From Rhodococcus pseudokoreensis (lineage in GTDB: Bacteria > Actinomycetota > Actinomycetes > Mycobacteriales > Mycobacteriaceae): a DNA stretch of 64,000 nucleotides. Shown here piece by piece: positions 1 to 8,315 of the stretch (positions are counted from its first letter, which is position 1; every line of letters starts with the position of its first letter). Under the pieces are notes generated by a model that was not told the DNA's origin, did not search any database, and saw nothing but the letters and a program-made list of their open reading frames with translations. The translations under genes and the position numbers were made by a program. The stretch lies in the NCBI RefSeq assembly GCF_017068395.1, contig NZ_CP070619.1, positions 2,046,001 through 2,110,000 on the forward strand, given 5' to 3'.

Positions 1-872
1 CCGTCCGGCGCGCGGGCGGTCTCGCAGCCCGCGAACACCGCAAGCCGGAGGTCCGGCAGTTGCTGCAACAGCAACGCGAACTCCTGGCTCGGCAGGAGCA
101 TCCCGCGCCCGTTGCGCCGCTCCACCTTCAGACCGTCCGGATTGGCGTGCCCGAGATAGTGGAAGAGGTGAAACCCTCTTCTCTGCATGCCCATTCGACT
201 GCGGAGACGTTCGACGGACGGGCGGTCCTCGACCACCACCCGGAGCAGACCACGATCGACCAGGGGCCGCAGTTCCGCCAGCAAGCTGCGTTTCTCGGCA
301 TACAGGTCGAACGGGGCCTCGGAATCTTCCGGGCCCTCCCGCAGCGGACTCGACATCACCAGCAGGAGATTGAGCGGCGGCACGATCGGCGTCTGCCGGA
401 TCGGGTACGTGCGCGACCGTCCGGACCGCACCACGTGGACGTCGCGCGCCATGGCGAGGAACTGGTCGGGGCGTTGCGGATCCAGCAGCAACTCCCACGG
501 CCAGGCGCACACTTCCTGTGGCGCAGCGAGGATCCGCACGAGCAGCTGAGTTCCCGCCCGCCCGGCGAGTCCCCGGCTCTGTTGCAGCAGCGTTTCGACC
601 TCGGGGATCCCGAACACCAGATCCGTCAGCACTTTCCCGACGTCGAGCGCGTGGGCCGCGGCGTCGGTGCGCGCGTGCCGGACGGTGTCGGTCAGCCACC
701 CGGACGGCGCGTCGATCGTCTTTCCTGTGACGTCGTTCGGCAGTTTCCATTCCGGGATCTCTCGCCGCACCGCGAACACGGAGCCCATCCAGGACTGCGC
801 CGACAGCCAGACGTGGTCGCCCGCCCGGAGGACGCTGATCTCCAGTTCCTCGAAACCGGTTGCGGGTCTCAT
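1..872 (-). CDS. CHAT-domain (caspase-like) protein, C-terminus cut by window edge
   Basis: About 290 residues are visible, starting at the ATG at 872; the C-terminus lies beyond base 1. The last part carries the two hallmarks of a CHAT cysteine peptidase fold: a His in HYLGHA (His242) and a Cys in FAGCETAR (Cys283), about 40 residues apart as expected for the catalytic dyad. The N-terminal half has no domain I recognise. The start lies 12 bases after the stop of the lipase gene, so the two are probably cotranscribed. CHAT proteases in other systems act as regulated proteases in signalling or immunity; here the target is unknown. The family call is fairly firm, the function is not. Confidence 0.75.
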   Translation of the reverse strand, partial: MRPATGFEELEISVLRAGDHVWLSAQSWMGSVFAVRREIPEWKLPNDVTGKTIDAPSGWLTDTVRHARTDAAAHALDVGKVLTDLVFGIPEVETLLQQSRGLAGRAGTQLLVRILAAPQEVCAWPWELLLDPQRPDQFLAMARDVHVVRSGRSRTYPIRQTPIVPPLNLLLVMSSPLREGPEDSEAPFDLYAEKRSLLAELRPLVDRGLLRVVVEDRPSVERLRSRMGMQRRGFHLFHYLGHANPDGLKVERRNGRGMLLPSQEFALLLQQLPDLRLAVFAGCETARAPD

Positions 873-884
873 GCTTCCGCGCTC

Positions 885-2285
885 CTAGACGTCCACGGAC
901 CGGGCGATCTCGTCGAGGTCGACCACACTCGCGACGTCGGTGACCGGGTGCACCCCGGGCGCGCGCACGGTGATCCGGTAGTCCTGGGCGGGTAATCCGT
1001 CGAGGACGGCCTGCTGCCAGCCGTCGACGGCCGGCGACAACGGGTGCTGCCTGCTCGGACCGCCTGCGAGGGGCTCGACCGACGCGACCAGCCGAGCACC
1101 CCCTGCACCGGTGCGCGCGCGGATCACCAGCGGCTCGGCGGTCGTCACGTCGTCGACCTCCAGCGCCACCGATTCGTTCACCGCCGGAAACACGTTCGGG
1201 GGCGCGAGAACTGCGGTGGTCAGGATCCCGCCCACATGGTCGAGCACCGGGTCGTCGTTCTGCAGGGACCCGTGCCGCTGGCTGAAGAACGCTGCGTTCT
1301 TCCATCCCGTCATGAGCTCGTGCGGGGTGGCCGACAGCTTCGGCACGGTGCCGTCCCCGCCGATCTCCCCGGGCCCGCGGACGGTCATCGGCTCGACCTT
1401 CGTCCCGGCGAGCCGGGCGGCCCACTTGGTGGGCTGGAAGTCGCCGATCACCGGACGGATGTCGTAGCCCTCGGGTCCCGACTTCAGCCGCGCGTCGACG
1501 GTGTCGCGCAGGTCCCGGTGCAGGCGCACCGCCGCCCCCATCCGGCCGGCGTCGAGACCCGTCCCCGACCAGTCGAGCGCCTTGTCGTCGAGTGCCCGCC
1601 ACGACCCGTCGTCGCCCGCCATGCACCGATACGACGGCAGCAACTGGTAGGCGGACGTGAACGACCCGATCAGCGCACCCAGGTCCACGGTGAACGGGCC
1701 CCAGCCCTTGCGGAATCCGTTGACGAGGAAGTCGAGCGCATTGACCGAACCCGAGTACGGGGTGCCGAACGTGACGAGGGTGCGGGTGTCACGCCAGCCG
1801 TCCAGCAGTTCGAGGAACAGTCGGGCGACGATGCCGCCCATGGAATGGCACACCAGCACCAGCTTGGCGTCCGCGTTGCCCGACTTCTCGCGCCACCGTC
1901 CCAGCCAGTCGTGGGATCGCCGGGCCAGCGTGCGGGCCGCCACCCGGTTGTCGCGCCGCCAGTCGTAGGGCAGTTCGAAATAGTTGTCGCCGGGAACGGC
2001 CCCGAATCGGCGGACCAGGTCGTCGCGGAACTTCGTGTAGCCGTCGATCTTCCAGTCCAGCCCGGGAACGAAGTGGAAGTCCGGTACCAGCCGGGTGGCC
2101 ACGACGCCGTCGCCGAGGTCGTCGGCGTCCGGGTCGTCGCCGTCGAGTGTCAGGCGTTTGATGTTCCTGCCCAGCGACAGCACGCTCGCCAGCGCGACTC
2201 CCGGTGTCGGCGCCCACACGTCCTTGCCGTCACGCGCGAGAACCGATCCGCCGATACCGGGCAACAACACGACGACATCTTTCAT
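885..2285 (-). CDS. LCAT/PGAP1-like alpha/beta-hydrolase (putative lipase/acyltransferase)
   Basis: A 466-residue protein of the lecithin:cholesterol acyltransferase/PGAP1 branch of alpha/beta hydrolases. It opens with the oxyanion-type segment VVLLPGIGGSVLA, has a nucleophile elbow CHSMGG with Ser148, then LVTFGTPYSGS, and late Asp/His candidates in GGDGTVP and QRHGSLQ. The last roughly 100 residues look like a beta-sandwich extension. There is no clear signal peptide, so it is probably cytosolic. Two adjacent ATGs (2288 and 2285) can serve as start; the second is used here. It lies 123 bases after dcd and is followed at once by the CHAT gene, which suggests a lipase-protease pair. The lipid substrate is unknown. 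Confidence 0.72.
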   Translation of the reverse strand: MKDVVVLLPGIGGSVLARDGKDVWAPTPGVALASVLSLGRNIKRLTLDGDDPDADDLGDGVVATRLVPDFHFVPGLDWKIDGYTKFRDDLVRRFGAVPGDNYFELPYDWRRDNRVAARTLARRSHDWLGRWREKSGNADAKLVLVCHSMGGIVARLFLELLDGWRDTRTLVTFGTPYSGSVNALDFLVNGFRKGWGPFTVDLGALIGSFTSAYQLLPSYRCMAGDDGSWRALDDKALDWSGTGLDAGRMGAAVRLHRDLRDTVDARLKSGPEGYDIRPVIGDFQPTKWAARLAGTKVEPMTVRGPGEIGGDGTVPKLSATPHELMTGWKNAAFFSQRHGSLQNDDPVLDHVGGILTTAVLAPPNVFPAVNESVALEVDDVTTAEPLVIRARTGAGGARLVASVEPLAGGPSRQHPLSPAVDGWQQAVLDGLPAQDYRITVRAPGVHPVTDVASVVDLDEIARSVDV

Positions 2286-2408
2286 CATGGCCTCCGGGAT
2301 CGAACGCCCATAAGAGGGCGGCTTCGAATCCCAGTCTTCTCTTACTCGCCGCAATACACACGAGTAGCGGACCACTCGGTTTGCAACTTTTCGGCGGGCC
2401 GCCGACGC

Positions 2409-2978
2409 TCAGCGCTGCGCGAAGTTGAGGTAGGCCTTCGACGGCGTCGGGCCGCGCTGGCCCTGGTACTTGGAGCCGACGGCCGAGCTGCCGTACGGGT
2501 GCTCCGCCGCGCTGGAGAGCCGCAGCAGGCACAGCTGGCCGATCTTCATCCCCGGCCACAGGGTGATGGGCAGGTTCGCGACGTTGGAGAGTTCCAGCGT
2601 GATGTGCCCGTTGAAACCGGGGTCGATGAACCCGGCCGTCGAGTGCGTGAGCAGTCCGAGGCGGCCGAGCGAGGACTTGCCCTCCAGACGTCCGGCCAGG
2701 TCATCAGGCAGCGAGCACACCTCCAGCGTGGAACCGAGGACGAACTCTCCCGGGTGCAGAACGAACGGCTCCCCTTCCGCCGGCTCCACCAGCGTGGTCA
2801 GCTCGTCCTGCCGCTGAGCTGGGTCGATGTGCGTGTAGCGGGTGTTGTTGAACACCCGGAACAGGCTGTCGAGGCGCACGTCCACGCTCGAGGGCTGGAC
2901 CATCGAATCGTCGAACGGGTCGATGCCCAGACGTCCAGTGGAAATTGCGGCACGGAGATCGCGATCGGAGAGGAGCAC
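2409..2978 (-). CDS. dcd: dCTP deaminase, probably bifunctional dUMP-forming
   Basis: A 189-residue deoxycytidine triphosphate deaminase, which removes the amino group of dCTP to feed dUMP/dTTP synthesis in the cytosol. The sequence is almost collinear with the mycobacterial enzyme: MLLSDRDL start, [10 protein letters not shown], the catalytic-Glu segment HITLELSN, and a C-terminal [16 protein letters not shown] tail that folds over the nucleotide. Actinobacterial members of this type also hydrolyse dUTP, so the single enzyme probably makes dUMP directly; that is inferred from the family. It starts 9 bases after the TetR gene stop and may share its transcript. Confidence 0.95.
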   Translation of the reverse strand: MLLSDRDLRAAISTGRLGIDPFDDSMVQPSSVDVRLDSLFRVFNNTRYTHIDPAQRQDELTTLVEPAEGEPFVLHPGEFVLGSTLEVCSLPDDLAGRLEGKSSLGRLGLLTHSTAGFIDPGFNGHITLELSNVANLPITLWPGMKIGQLCLLRLSSAAEHPYGSSAVGSKYQGQRGPTPSKAYLNFAQR

Positions 2979-2987
2979 AGGTAGAGG

Positions 2988-3611
2988 TTAACGGGTGTGG
3001 ATGGCCATCGAGAGCAGCAGTTCGGTGCAGGTATCCACCAGCTCCTCCTCGGGGAGTGTCACGGTCCCGTTCAGCCATGCCGTCAGGGTCTGGGCGAGGC
3101 CGCCGACCATGAAGTGCGCGGCGAGGTCGAGGCGCGGGCTCTCGGCCACCTCGTAGTACCCGACCGTCTGCTTCGTGACCAGGCCCGCGAACAGTCGCGA
3201 GCTGTCGAGGCGACGCTGTGCCAGCACCGCGCTCGACTGCGCCACCGAGAACATCAGCCGGCCGTGGCGCGGATCCTCGGCGACCTCCCGCACGATGTTG
3301 CGGACCCCGGCCCGGACGATCTCGCGCTCCCCCGGCCCGGCGTTCGTCACGGCGTCCAGGGTGCTGGTCGCGATGCGCTCCACGACGTGGTCGTACACGG
3401 CGACGGTCAGCGCGTCGCGGTCGGGGAAGCTCTCGTAGAAGTAACGGGTGGCGAGTCCGGCCTGCTTGCAGACTCCGCGCACCGTCAGGGCGTGGTCGCC
3501 GTCCGCGCTGCCGAGCAGGTCGAGTCCGGCCTCGATGAGCTGGCCGCGTCGTTCCGATCGACGCTGGTCACCCTCTTGGCCGCCGTACACCCTGTCCGAC
3601 GCGATTGCCAT
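2988..3611 (-). CDS. TetR-family transcriptional regulator
   Basis: A 207-residue TetR protein with an N-terminal helix-turn-helix (residues about 20-65, including LTVRGVCKQAGLATRYFYESF) and a variable ligand-binding C-terminus. It is transcribed away from the DUF2236 gene at 3705, and an imperfect inverted repeat in the 93-base gap is a plausible operator, so autoregulation and control of that neighbour are likely. dcd follows 9 bases downstream; whether dcd is regulated with it or only read through is unclear. The ligand is unknown. Confidence 0.88.
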   Translation of the reverse strand: MAIASDRVYGGQEGDQRRSERRGQLIEAGLDLLGSADGDHALTVRGVCKQAGLATRYFYESFPDRDALTVAVYDHVVERIATSTLDAVTNAGPGEREIVRAGVRNIVREVAEDPRHGRLMFSVAQSSAVLAQRRLDSSRLFAGLVTKQTVGYYEVAESPRLDLAAHFMVGGLAQTLTAWLNGTVTLPEEELVDTCTELLLSMAIHTR

Positions 3612-3654
3612 GGAAACATCTTCGCACTTGCCTCTGGACTCGCCACATATATGT

Positions 3655-3670
3655 GAGTACGGTCGTATTC
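3655..3670. promoter_or_regulatory. Candidate TetR operator between tetR and DUF2236 gene
   Basis: An inverted repeat GAGTAC-GGTC-GTATTC, with one mismatch between arms, sits in the middle of the divergent intergenic region, 35 bases before the ATG at 3705. Position and symmetry fit a TetR site; binding is inferred. Confidence 0.45.
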
Positions 3671-3704
3671 AGATAGGAATTCACCGCTTGCGACAGGAGT
3701 GCAC

Positions 3705-4529
3705 ATGTCGACATCTCTCGAGGTGCCGGACCGACTCGAACTGGTCATGGACGGCGCCGGCCTACTCGCCGGTGCAGCAAACGTGATCATGCAGCTCTCC
3801 CACCCCGCCGTCGGATACGGCGTCGTGGAAAGCCGCGTCGAAAGCGGACAGATCTTCCGGCACCCGATCAAACGAACCCGGACCACCCTCACCTACCTCG
3901 TCGTCGCCGCGCGCGGCACCGAGGAAGAGAAGGCCCAGTTCCGCAACGGCGTCAACCGCGCCCACGCCAAGGTGCGGTCGGGGCCCGACAGCCCCGTGCA
4001 GTACAACGCGTTCGACCCCGAACTGCAGCTGTGGGTCGCGGCCTGCATCTACCGCGGGTTCGAGGACGTCCACCGCTCCATGCACGGCGAATTCACCCCC
4101 ACCGAGAGCGAATACTTCTACCAGCAGGGCGCCACGTTCGGCACCACCCTGCAGGTGCCGAAGGAGATGTGGCCCGACGACCGAGCCGCCTTCGACGAGT
4201 ACTGGGAGAAAGCGCTCGCCAACGTGTCGATCGACGACACCATCCGCGAATACCTGGTCGCCCTCGCCAAGGTCGAATTCATGCCCGCCGTCGTGTCACG
4301 GTTGTTCGGCCGCCTCAACCTGTTCTTCACCACCGGCTTCCTGCCGCCGCTGTTCCGCGACCAGATGCACCTCACCTGGACCGCCAAGGATCAGCGACGC
4401 TTCGACCGGACCATGAGCACCATCGGCGCCGTCAGCCGACGCATCCCCGTCACCATCCGCGAACTCCCCTACATCCTGCTCATGCGCGATCTCCGACGCA
4501 GAATGCGGACCGGCAAACCCCTCGTATGA
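3705..4529 (+). CDS. Oxygenase MpaB family / DUF2236 protein
   Basis: A 274-residue member of the DUF2236 (MpaB/latex-clearing-like) family, haem-linked proteins that include rubber oxygenases and mycophenolic acid biosynthesis enzymes. Typical conserved segments are QLSHPAVGYGV near the N-terminus and FRHPIKRTRTTLTYL soon after, whose histidines and arginines belong to the family core. The ATG at 3705 is chosen because ACAGGAG lies 5 bases upstream; a GTG at 3699 would overlap that ribosome site. It is transcribed divergently from a TetR gene that probably controls it. The substrate is unknown. Confidence 0.85.
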   Translation: MSTSLEVPDRLELVMDGAGLLAGAANVIMQLSHPAVGYGVVESRVESGQIFRHPIKRTRTTLTYLVVAARGTEEEKAQFRNGVNRAHAKVRSGPDSPVQYNAFDPELQLWVAACIYRGFEDVHRSMHGEFTPTESEYFYQQGATFGTTLQVPKEMWPDDRAAFDEYWEKALANVSIDDTIREYLVALAKVEFMPAVVSRLFGRLNLFFTTGFLPPLFRDQMHLTWTAKDQRRFDRTMSTIGAVSRRIPVTIRELPYILLMRDLRRRMRTGKPLV

Positions 4530-4625
4530 CACTCCACGCGTGTGCGCGCGTAGTCCGGATCACCATCTGATAATGTTGCCGCCGCAAGGTGTTGGGCCTG
4601 CCTACGGGCGCCCAATATCGTGCGC

Positions 4626-4699
4626 GCCGATGTAGTTCAATGGCAGAACATCAGCTTCCCAAGCTGAATACGCGGGTTCGATTCCCGTCATCGGCTCCA
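4626..4699 (+). tRNA. tRNA-Gly (anticodon CCC)
   Basis: The acceptor arms GCCGATG (4626-4632) and CATCGGC (4689-4695) pair perfectly and are followed by T and an encoded CCA (4697-4699). The anticodon stem-loop reads TCAGC-TTCCCAA-GCTGA, giving anticodon CCC. The T-arm has the GTTCGATTC signature. A small hairpin (TTGGGC/GCCCAA, 4592-4615) precedes it and further weak hairpins follow it. Accessory-looking DNA begins right after, so it may mark an old integration site, but I saw no repeat of its 3' end. Confidence 0.95.
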
Positions 4700-4711
4700 T
4701 GGGGTGTTCAC

Positions 4712-4741
4712 CCAATAGCGCCTGTTGGGTTCACCTATTGG
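4712..4741. repeat. Inverted repeat just downstream of tRNA-Gly
   Basis: Arms CCAATAG (4712-4718) and CTATTGG (4735-4741) are perfectly complementary. There is no T-run after them, so this may be a weak terminator or part of the debris that starts here. Confidence 0.4.
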
Positions 4742-4943
4742 CCCGGGATCGGATCCGGACGCTAATTTCGGCGCATTCGACGCTGTGACGCCCGTTTCCG
4801 ACGAATCTTCGGTCAGCCTGCGAGACGTTCGACGCTGTGGGAGCAGCAATTCTGGTGAACCCGTGCCTGATGATGGGCTCTTTTTGCCAGGCAGGCGAGG
4901 TCGGCTACCGGGATCCGTGGATTCCGGTGCCGGGGCGGGGGCG

Positions 4944-5440
4944 CTATCTGCCCGGTCCCGTGGCGGCCAGGGATGCTGCGTGCCGCGTGGCGGAGTGGGT
5001 GCTGCGACGCCGCCGACGGGGTCGGCGTTCGGGTTCCGGTTCGCCGAGGAACCGACCCCACGAGCCGAGAACCTCGCGCCGGGTGGCCCAGTCGTGGAGA
5101 TTGAGGATGTTCAGCGCGGCGAAGGTGAAGCCGGCGAGCAGGGTGTAGCGGCGGAGTCCGAATCCCATTCGAGCGTCCGGGTCGACGGTGTACCGGCAGC
5201 GGCCGTCGGCGCCGGTCGGGGCGTCCGGCCGGTGATGACCGCGGCGGCGGGCATGCGGGTGCGCCGGGTCCGGCGGCGCGAGCGGGTAATCGGGTGGCGG
5301 CGGCGAGTCGGGCTCGGCGTCGACGAGTGGTTTGCGGTACCGCACCCGCCCCCAGGTCGAGATGTCGGTCGAATCCAAAGCCACGGCCCCGGTCGGCAGG
5401 TGATTCCACAAGGTGGCATGTCCTGTACTACTTCGAGACC
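4944..5440 (-). pseudogene. Decayed transposase remnant
   Basis: An open frame on the minus strand still reads VALDSTDISTWGR, then RCRYTVDPDARMGF, patterns I associate with DDE-type transposases of actinobacterial insertion elements (an Asp-containing strand, then a DPDAR segment). It then jumps to LLAGFTFAALNILNLHDWATRR, which resembles a transposase C-terminus, so the centre seems deleted. No proper N-terminus remains: the frame runs into the truncated TetR gene at about 5420-5440. No terminal inverted repeats were found. The family identification is tentative; the non-functional state is clear. Confidence 0.5.
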
Positions 5441-5869
5441 CATGAGCGTCCCCTTGTGTCAATTCTCGAGCGTTGGGATGCGGACTGCTGGCGGCATGCG
5501 GAGGACAAGGCAGACGGCGACCGAATCGAGGTGTTCATTCAAGCAGTCGGTCGCAATGCGGAGATTCCGGGGATCGTTCAGCTATACCTCGCTTTCGCCA
5601 TCGAAGCCGCTAAACCGGAGCACCCCGCTCACGAATACTTCCACGCCCGCTTCTCGCGCATCCAAATCGGCCTGGCGGACGCCATCAAGGAGCGTCAGCG
5701 ATCAGGACACCTCGCTTCCAGCGTACTTCCGTCGTCGCTGGCACAACGCCTGATCGCAGTTGCTGACGGACTTCAGCTCCAAGCACTGCTGACGCCGGAT
5801 ATTGATGTTGTACAGCAACTTCGCCAAACCCTCGACGAAGTCTCAACCGATACCCTGGTGAAGAAGTAG
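5420..5869 (+). pseudogene. TetR-family regulator, 5'-truncated (DNA-binding end lost)
   Basis: From about 5420 the plus strand encodes a typical TetR tail: it begins inside the end of the helix-turn-helix region with VLYYFETHERPLVSILER and runs about 149 residues through a C-terminal helical domain to a stop at 5869. The first roughly 45 residues, which hold the DNA-binding helices, are missing and replaced in frame by the opposite strand of the transposase remnant. It therefore cannot bind DNA as a normal TetR protein. The break point coincides with the transposase edge, which suggests insertion followed by deletion. Confidence 0.65.
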
Positions 5870-5950
5870 CCCGACACCTGACCATTTCTCCGGAACGGTG
5901 ACCCCACAGAGTATCTCGGATTCGAAGCATCTAATCACCGCAGCCACTCG

Positions 5951-6352
5951 CTACGATTCCCAGTCGAACGCATCGGACTTGACAGAGAAGGCACTCAACG
6001 TGCCAACTCGACAATCGGTTTCGCGATTGCCAGAACTATCACACCGTCCACGACCACCCGATCGTGGCGCCGCATCGACCCGATCCCCTACAGCCAGTCC
6101 GTGTCTGCCGGACCAGCCATTCGCCACTGAAATGCCGTACTGGCTCAGCTTCTCCTCACAGAAAGTTTGTAGCGACGTACGCTCCGTCTCGCCGAGCTCA
6201 GGTCCGGTCAACTTGCGATTGAGAAGACTGAGGGCTCGGCGATAGAAGACCTGAGCAGAGATCCCGAACTCGGGGAAGATCTGCTCATCGGCACCACCAT
6301 AAGGGTGCCAGGCTCTAGTGAAATCCAACATCGCCCGGTCATGTAAGTCCAT
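5951..6352 (-). CDS. DUF3263-like small protein
   Basis: A 133-residue protein. The ATG at 6352 is preceded by AAGGAGAG, so the longer upstream reading is rejected. Residues about 7-45 (AMLDFTRAWHPYGGADEQIF, then FGISAQVFYRRALSLLNR) match the pattern of DUF3263 proteins, small actinobacterial helix-turn-helix-like proteins with an LDFER-type start and a YYQ-type recognition segment. After about residue 85 the sequence becomes low-complexity and basic and may be unstructured or frameshifted. It sits alone between a truncated TetR gene and a GntR gene. A second protein of this type lies at 49322. Confidence 0.5.
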   Translation of the reverse strand: MDLHDRAMLDFTRAWHPYGGADEQIFPEFGISAQVFYRRALSLLNRKLTGPELGETERTSLQTFCEEKLSQYGISVANGWSGRHGLAVGDRVDAAPRSGGRGRCDSSGNRETDCRVGTLSAFSVKSDAFDWES

Positions 6353-6545
6353 GTACCTCTCCTTGGACTGGATTCTGGTAGCTCCGGCAACTTGACTGCC
6401 CAACTACGTGTTGCGTCTTCGGCGCGAACGTGTGTTGTGCCGAGTATCGATACCTAAACGACAGTTCCGCGCGCAGCTCGCGCGCAACAGCAGCCTCGTC
6501 CTACGAACGGCCGTAGGGAGTCGGTGAGAGTGGCGGATGGCCAGG

Positions 6546-7220
6546 TCACGTTCGGATCATGGTGTTCGCTGATCGGTCGCGGGAGGCCAAGAGTTTGTCG
6601 CGTGCGTTATTGAGATGAGCCGCGGTTGCGTCCTGGACACCTTGCACGTCCCCAGCTGCGATCAATCGCAAAATTTCCGAGTGCTCTGCAGCGATGATGT
6701 CAGCACTGAGCAGTTGGTTGGCCTGCACGCGCGCCATGCAGAAGTGCGCCTCCGCCATCAGCGTGGAGTGCATCCGTTGTAGTCGCGGGCTGCCGTCTGC
6801 TTCGACAAGAGCCAGGTGGAAGTCAACATCCGCGGAGACGACCAAGGCCGCGTCACCGATTATTGCCGCGTGCTGCAAGGTTGCATTGGCGACAGTCGCC
6901 GCCGTCGGGACCGATGCGCGGCTGGCTAGTCGGGCATGAACGAATTGCTCGACGAGCAGCCGGCTGTCGTAGAGATCAGCGAGGTCGACAGCGCTCAGGA
7001 CGGGCACCATGCACCCGCGACGCCCGTCTCGAATCAACAAACCGTCTGTGACCAGGCGGTCGACTGCCGCTTTGGCTGTCGGACGGCCGACTCCGAACCG
7101 CTCTGCGACTCCGACTTCGGTGACCACACCTCCTGGTTCTTCTCTTCCGGTAAGGATTCGCTCGCGCAATGCCTCTTCGACGGCATCTGCGACCGACCTG
7201 GTGCGCAGGTTGGATTCCAT
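6546..7220 (-). CDS. GntR-family regulator, FCD (FadR) subfamily
   Basis: A 224-residue protein with an N-terminal winged helix (residues about 8-70, including RFGVGRPTAKAAVDRLVTDGLLI) and a C-terminal FCD domain of helices carrying the expected Asp/His ligands (VDFHLALVEADGS, AEHSEIL). FCD regulators usually sense small carboxylates or sugar acids. It is divergent from the GarR-type reductase at 7338, so it probably controls the first transporter/sugar-acid cassette. The ATG at 7220 is preceded by GAGGAGGG at tight spacing; an ATG at 7232 is an alternative. Confidence 0.88.
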   Translation of the reverse strand: MESNLRTRSVADAVEEALRERILTGREEPGGVVTEVGVAERFGVGRPTAKAAVDRLVTDGLLIRDGRRGCMVPVLSAVDLADLYDSRLLVEQFVHARLASRASVPTAATVANATLQHAAIIGDAALVVSADVDFHLALVEADGSPRLQRMHSTLMAEAHFCMARVQANQLLSADIIAAEHSEILRLIAAGDVQGVQDATAAHLNNARDKLLASRDRSANTMIRT

Positions 7221-7337
7221 TGCCCTCCTCATGACCGACGTGAACTTCTGTATGACATGCAATCTTGACAGACAATATCGCAAAGAGCAGAGTGTGAGCA
7301 CCCCCACTTTTCCCTTCGCATGAGAGATGGATTGCAG

Positions 7338-8225
7338 ATGACGGTGATTGGTTTCATAGGTCCAGGTGTCATGGGACGGCCCATGGCGGCCAACCTGGTC
7401 GCAGCTGGGCACGATGTCCGGGTTTACGGACACTCCGACCGGTCACGCGCCCGTGCCGAGTCCACGGGCGGAACTGTCGTGGACAGCATTCGTGATGCCT
7501 GTGCGGGCGCCGATGTTGTCTTCACGATGCTTCCCGACGGCCCGGCAGTACTCGAAGCAGTGACCGGCGAGGACGGCGTCGTGGCCTCGATGACCCCGGG
7601 CACTGTACTGGTGGACCACAGCACGATTGCTCCAGCGGAATCGCTCGCGGTACACGCGGCTGCAGCCGAAGCTGACCTCCGCTGCCTCGACGCGCCGGTC
7701 AGCGGCGGCGAAGCGGGAGCGGTCGAGGGTGCCCTGTCGATCATGGTCGGCGGTGACCAGGAGACGTTAGATGAGGTGCGCTCCCTGCTCGAGGTCATGG
7801 GCGCCACCGTTGTGCATGTCGGCGATCCCGGATCAGGTCAAGTGGTCAAGGCGGCCAACCAGCTGATGGTGGCGGGCCACTTACAGATGCTTGCCGAAGC
7901 ACTGGTGTTTCTCCGCGCACATGGGGCTGATCTGCCCAATGCACTCGACGTGCTCGGAGGCGGGCTCGCGGGCAGCACAGTCCTGGAACGTAAACGCGCC
8001 GCAATGCTCACCGGAGATTTCACTCCGGGTTTCCGGATTGCGTTGCACGACAAAGACCTTGGCATCGTATCCGAAGCGGTACGCGGTCGTGGCCTCGTCC
8101 TGCCGGCAACGGGCCTGATGTCCTCTCTCGTTGCCTCGGTCAAGGCACGTGGTGGAGCCGGTCTGGACCACGCGGCCCTCTATGGGCTCGCCCTCGAACT
8201 CAACGGTTTGAAGATCACCGACTGA
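7338..8225 (+). CDS. garR: NAD(P)-dependent 2-hydroxy-3-oxopropionate (tartronate semialdehyde) reductase-like protein
   Basis: A 295-residue beta-hydroxyacid dehydrogenase. It has the N-terminal dinucleotide motif GFIGPGVMGRPMA, the substrate-binding DAPVSGGEAGA, and the catalytic Lys171 in GQVVKAANQ. The family contains 3-hydroxyisobutyrate dehydrogenase and tartronate semialdehyde reductase. The second is favoured because glycerate kinase and a hydroxypyruvate isomerase-like gene lie in the same cassette, so the product would be D-glycerate. The ATG at 7338 is used because the Rossmann motif then starts at residue 5. The gene is first in a plus-strand run that continues through the ABC transporter. 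Confidence 0.75.
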   Translation: MTVIGFIGPGVMGRPMAANLVAAGHDVRVYGHSDRSRARAESTGGTVVDSIRDACAGADVVFTMLPDGPAVLEAVTGEDGVVASMTPGTVLVDHSTIAPAESLAVHAAAAEADLRCLDAPVSGGEAGAVEGALSIMVGGDQETLDEVRSLLEVMGATVVHVGDPGSGQVVKAANQLMVAGHLQMLAEALVFLRAHGADLPNALDVLGGGLAGSTVLERKRAAMLTGDFTPGFRIALHDKDLGIVSEAVRGRGLVLPATGLMSSLVASVKARGGAGLDHAALYGLALELNGLKITD

Positions 8226-8315
8226 AACCGGAGTCTTCAGCCTGCTGTCAGCAGGGTGGTGCGGAAGCACGTGTGCTCCCTACTCCTGGTTACCAATTTT
8301 CGCGTCTGGAGTGCA

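Noticed and set aside
1044..2984. A 646-codon open frame on the plus strand
   Set aside because: It runs antisense to the lipase and dcd genes, is Arg/Gly/Val-rich with no family features, and reflects the high GC third positions of the genes on the other strand.
4626..4699. An attachment-site repeat of the tRNA-Gly 3' end bounding the island
   Set aside because: No second copy was noticed by eye downstream; a computed search would be needed before claiming one.
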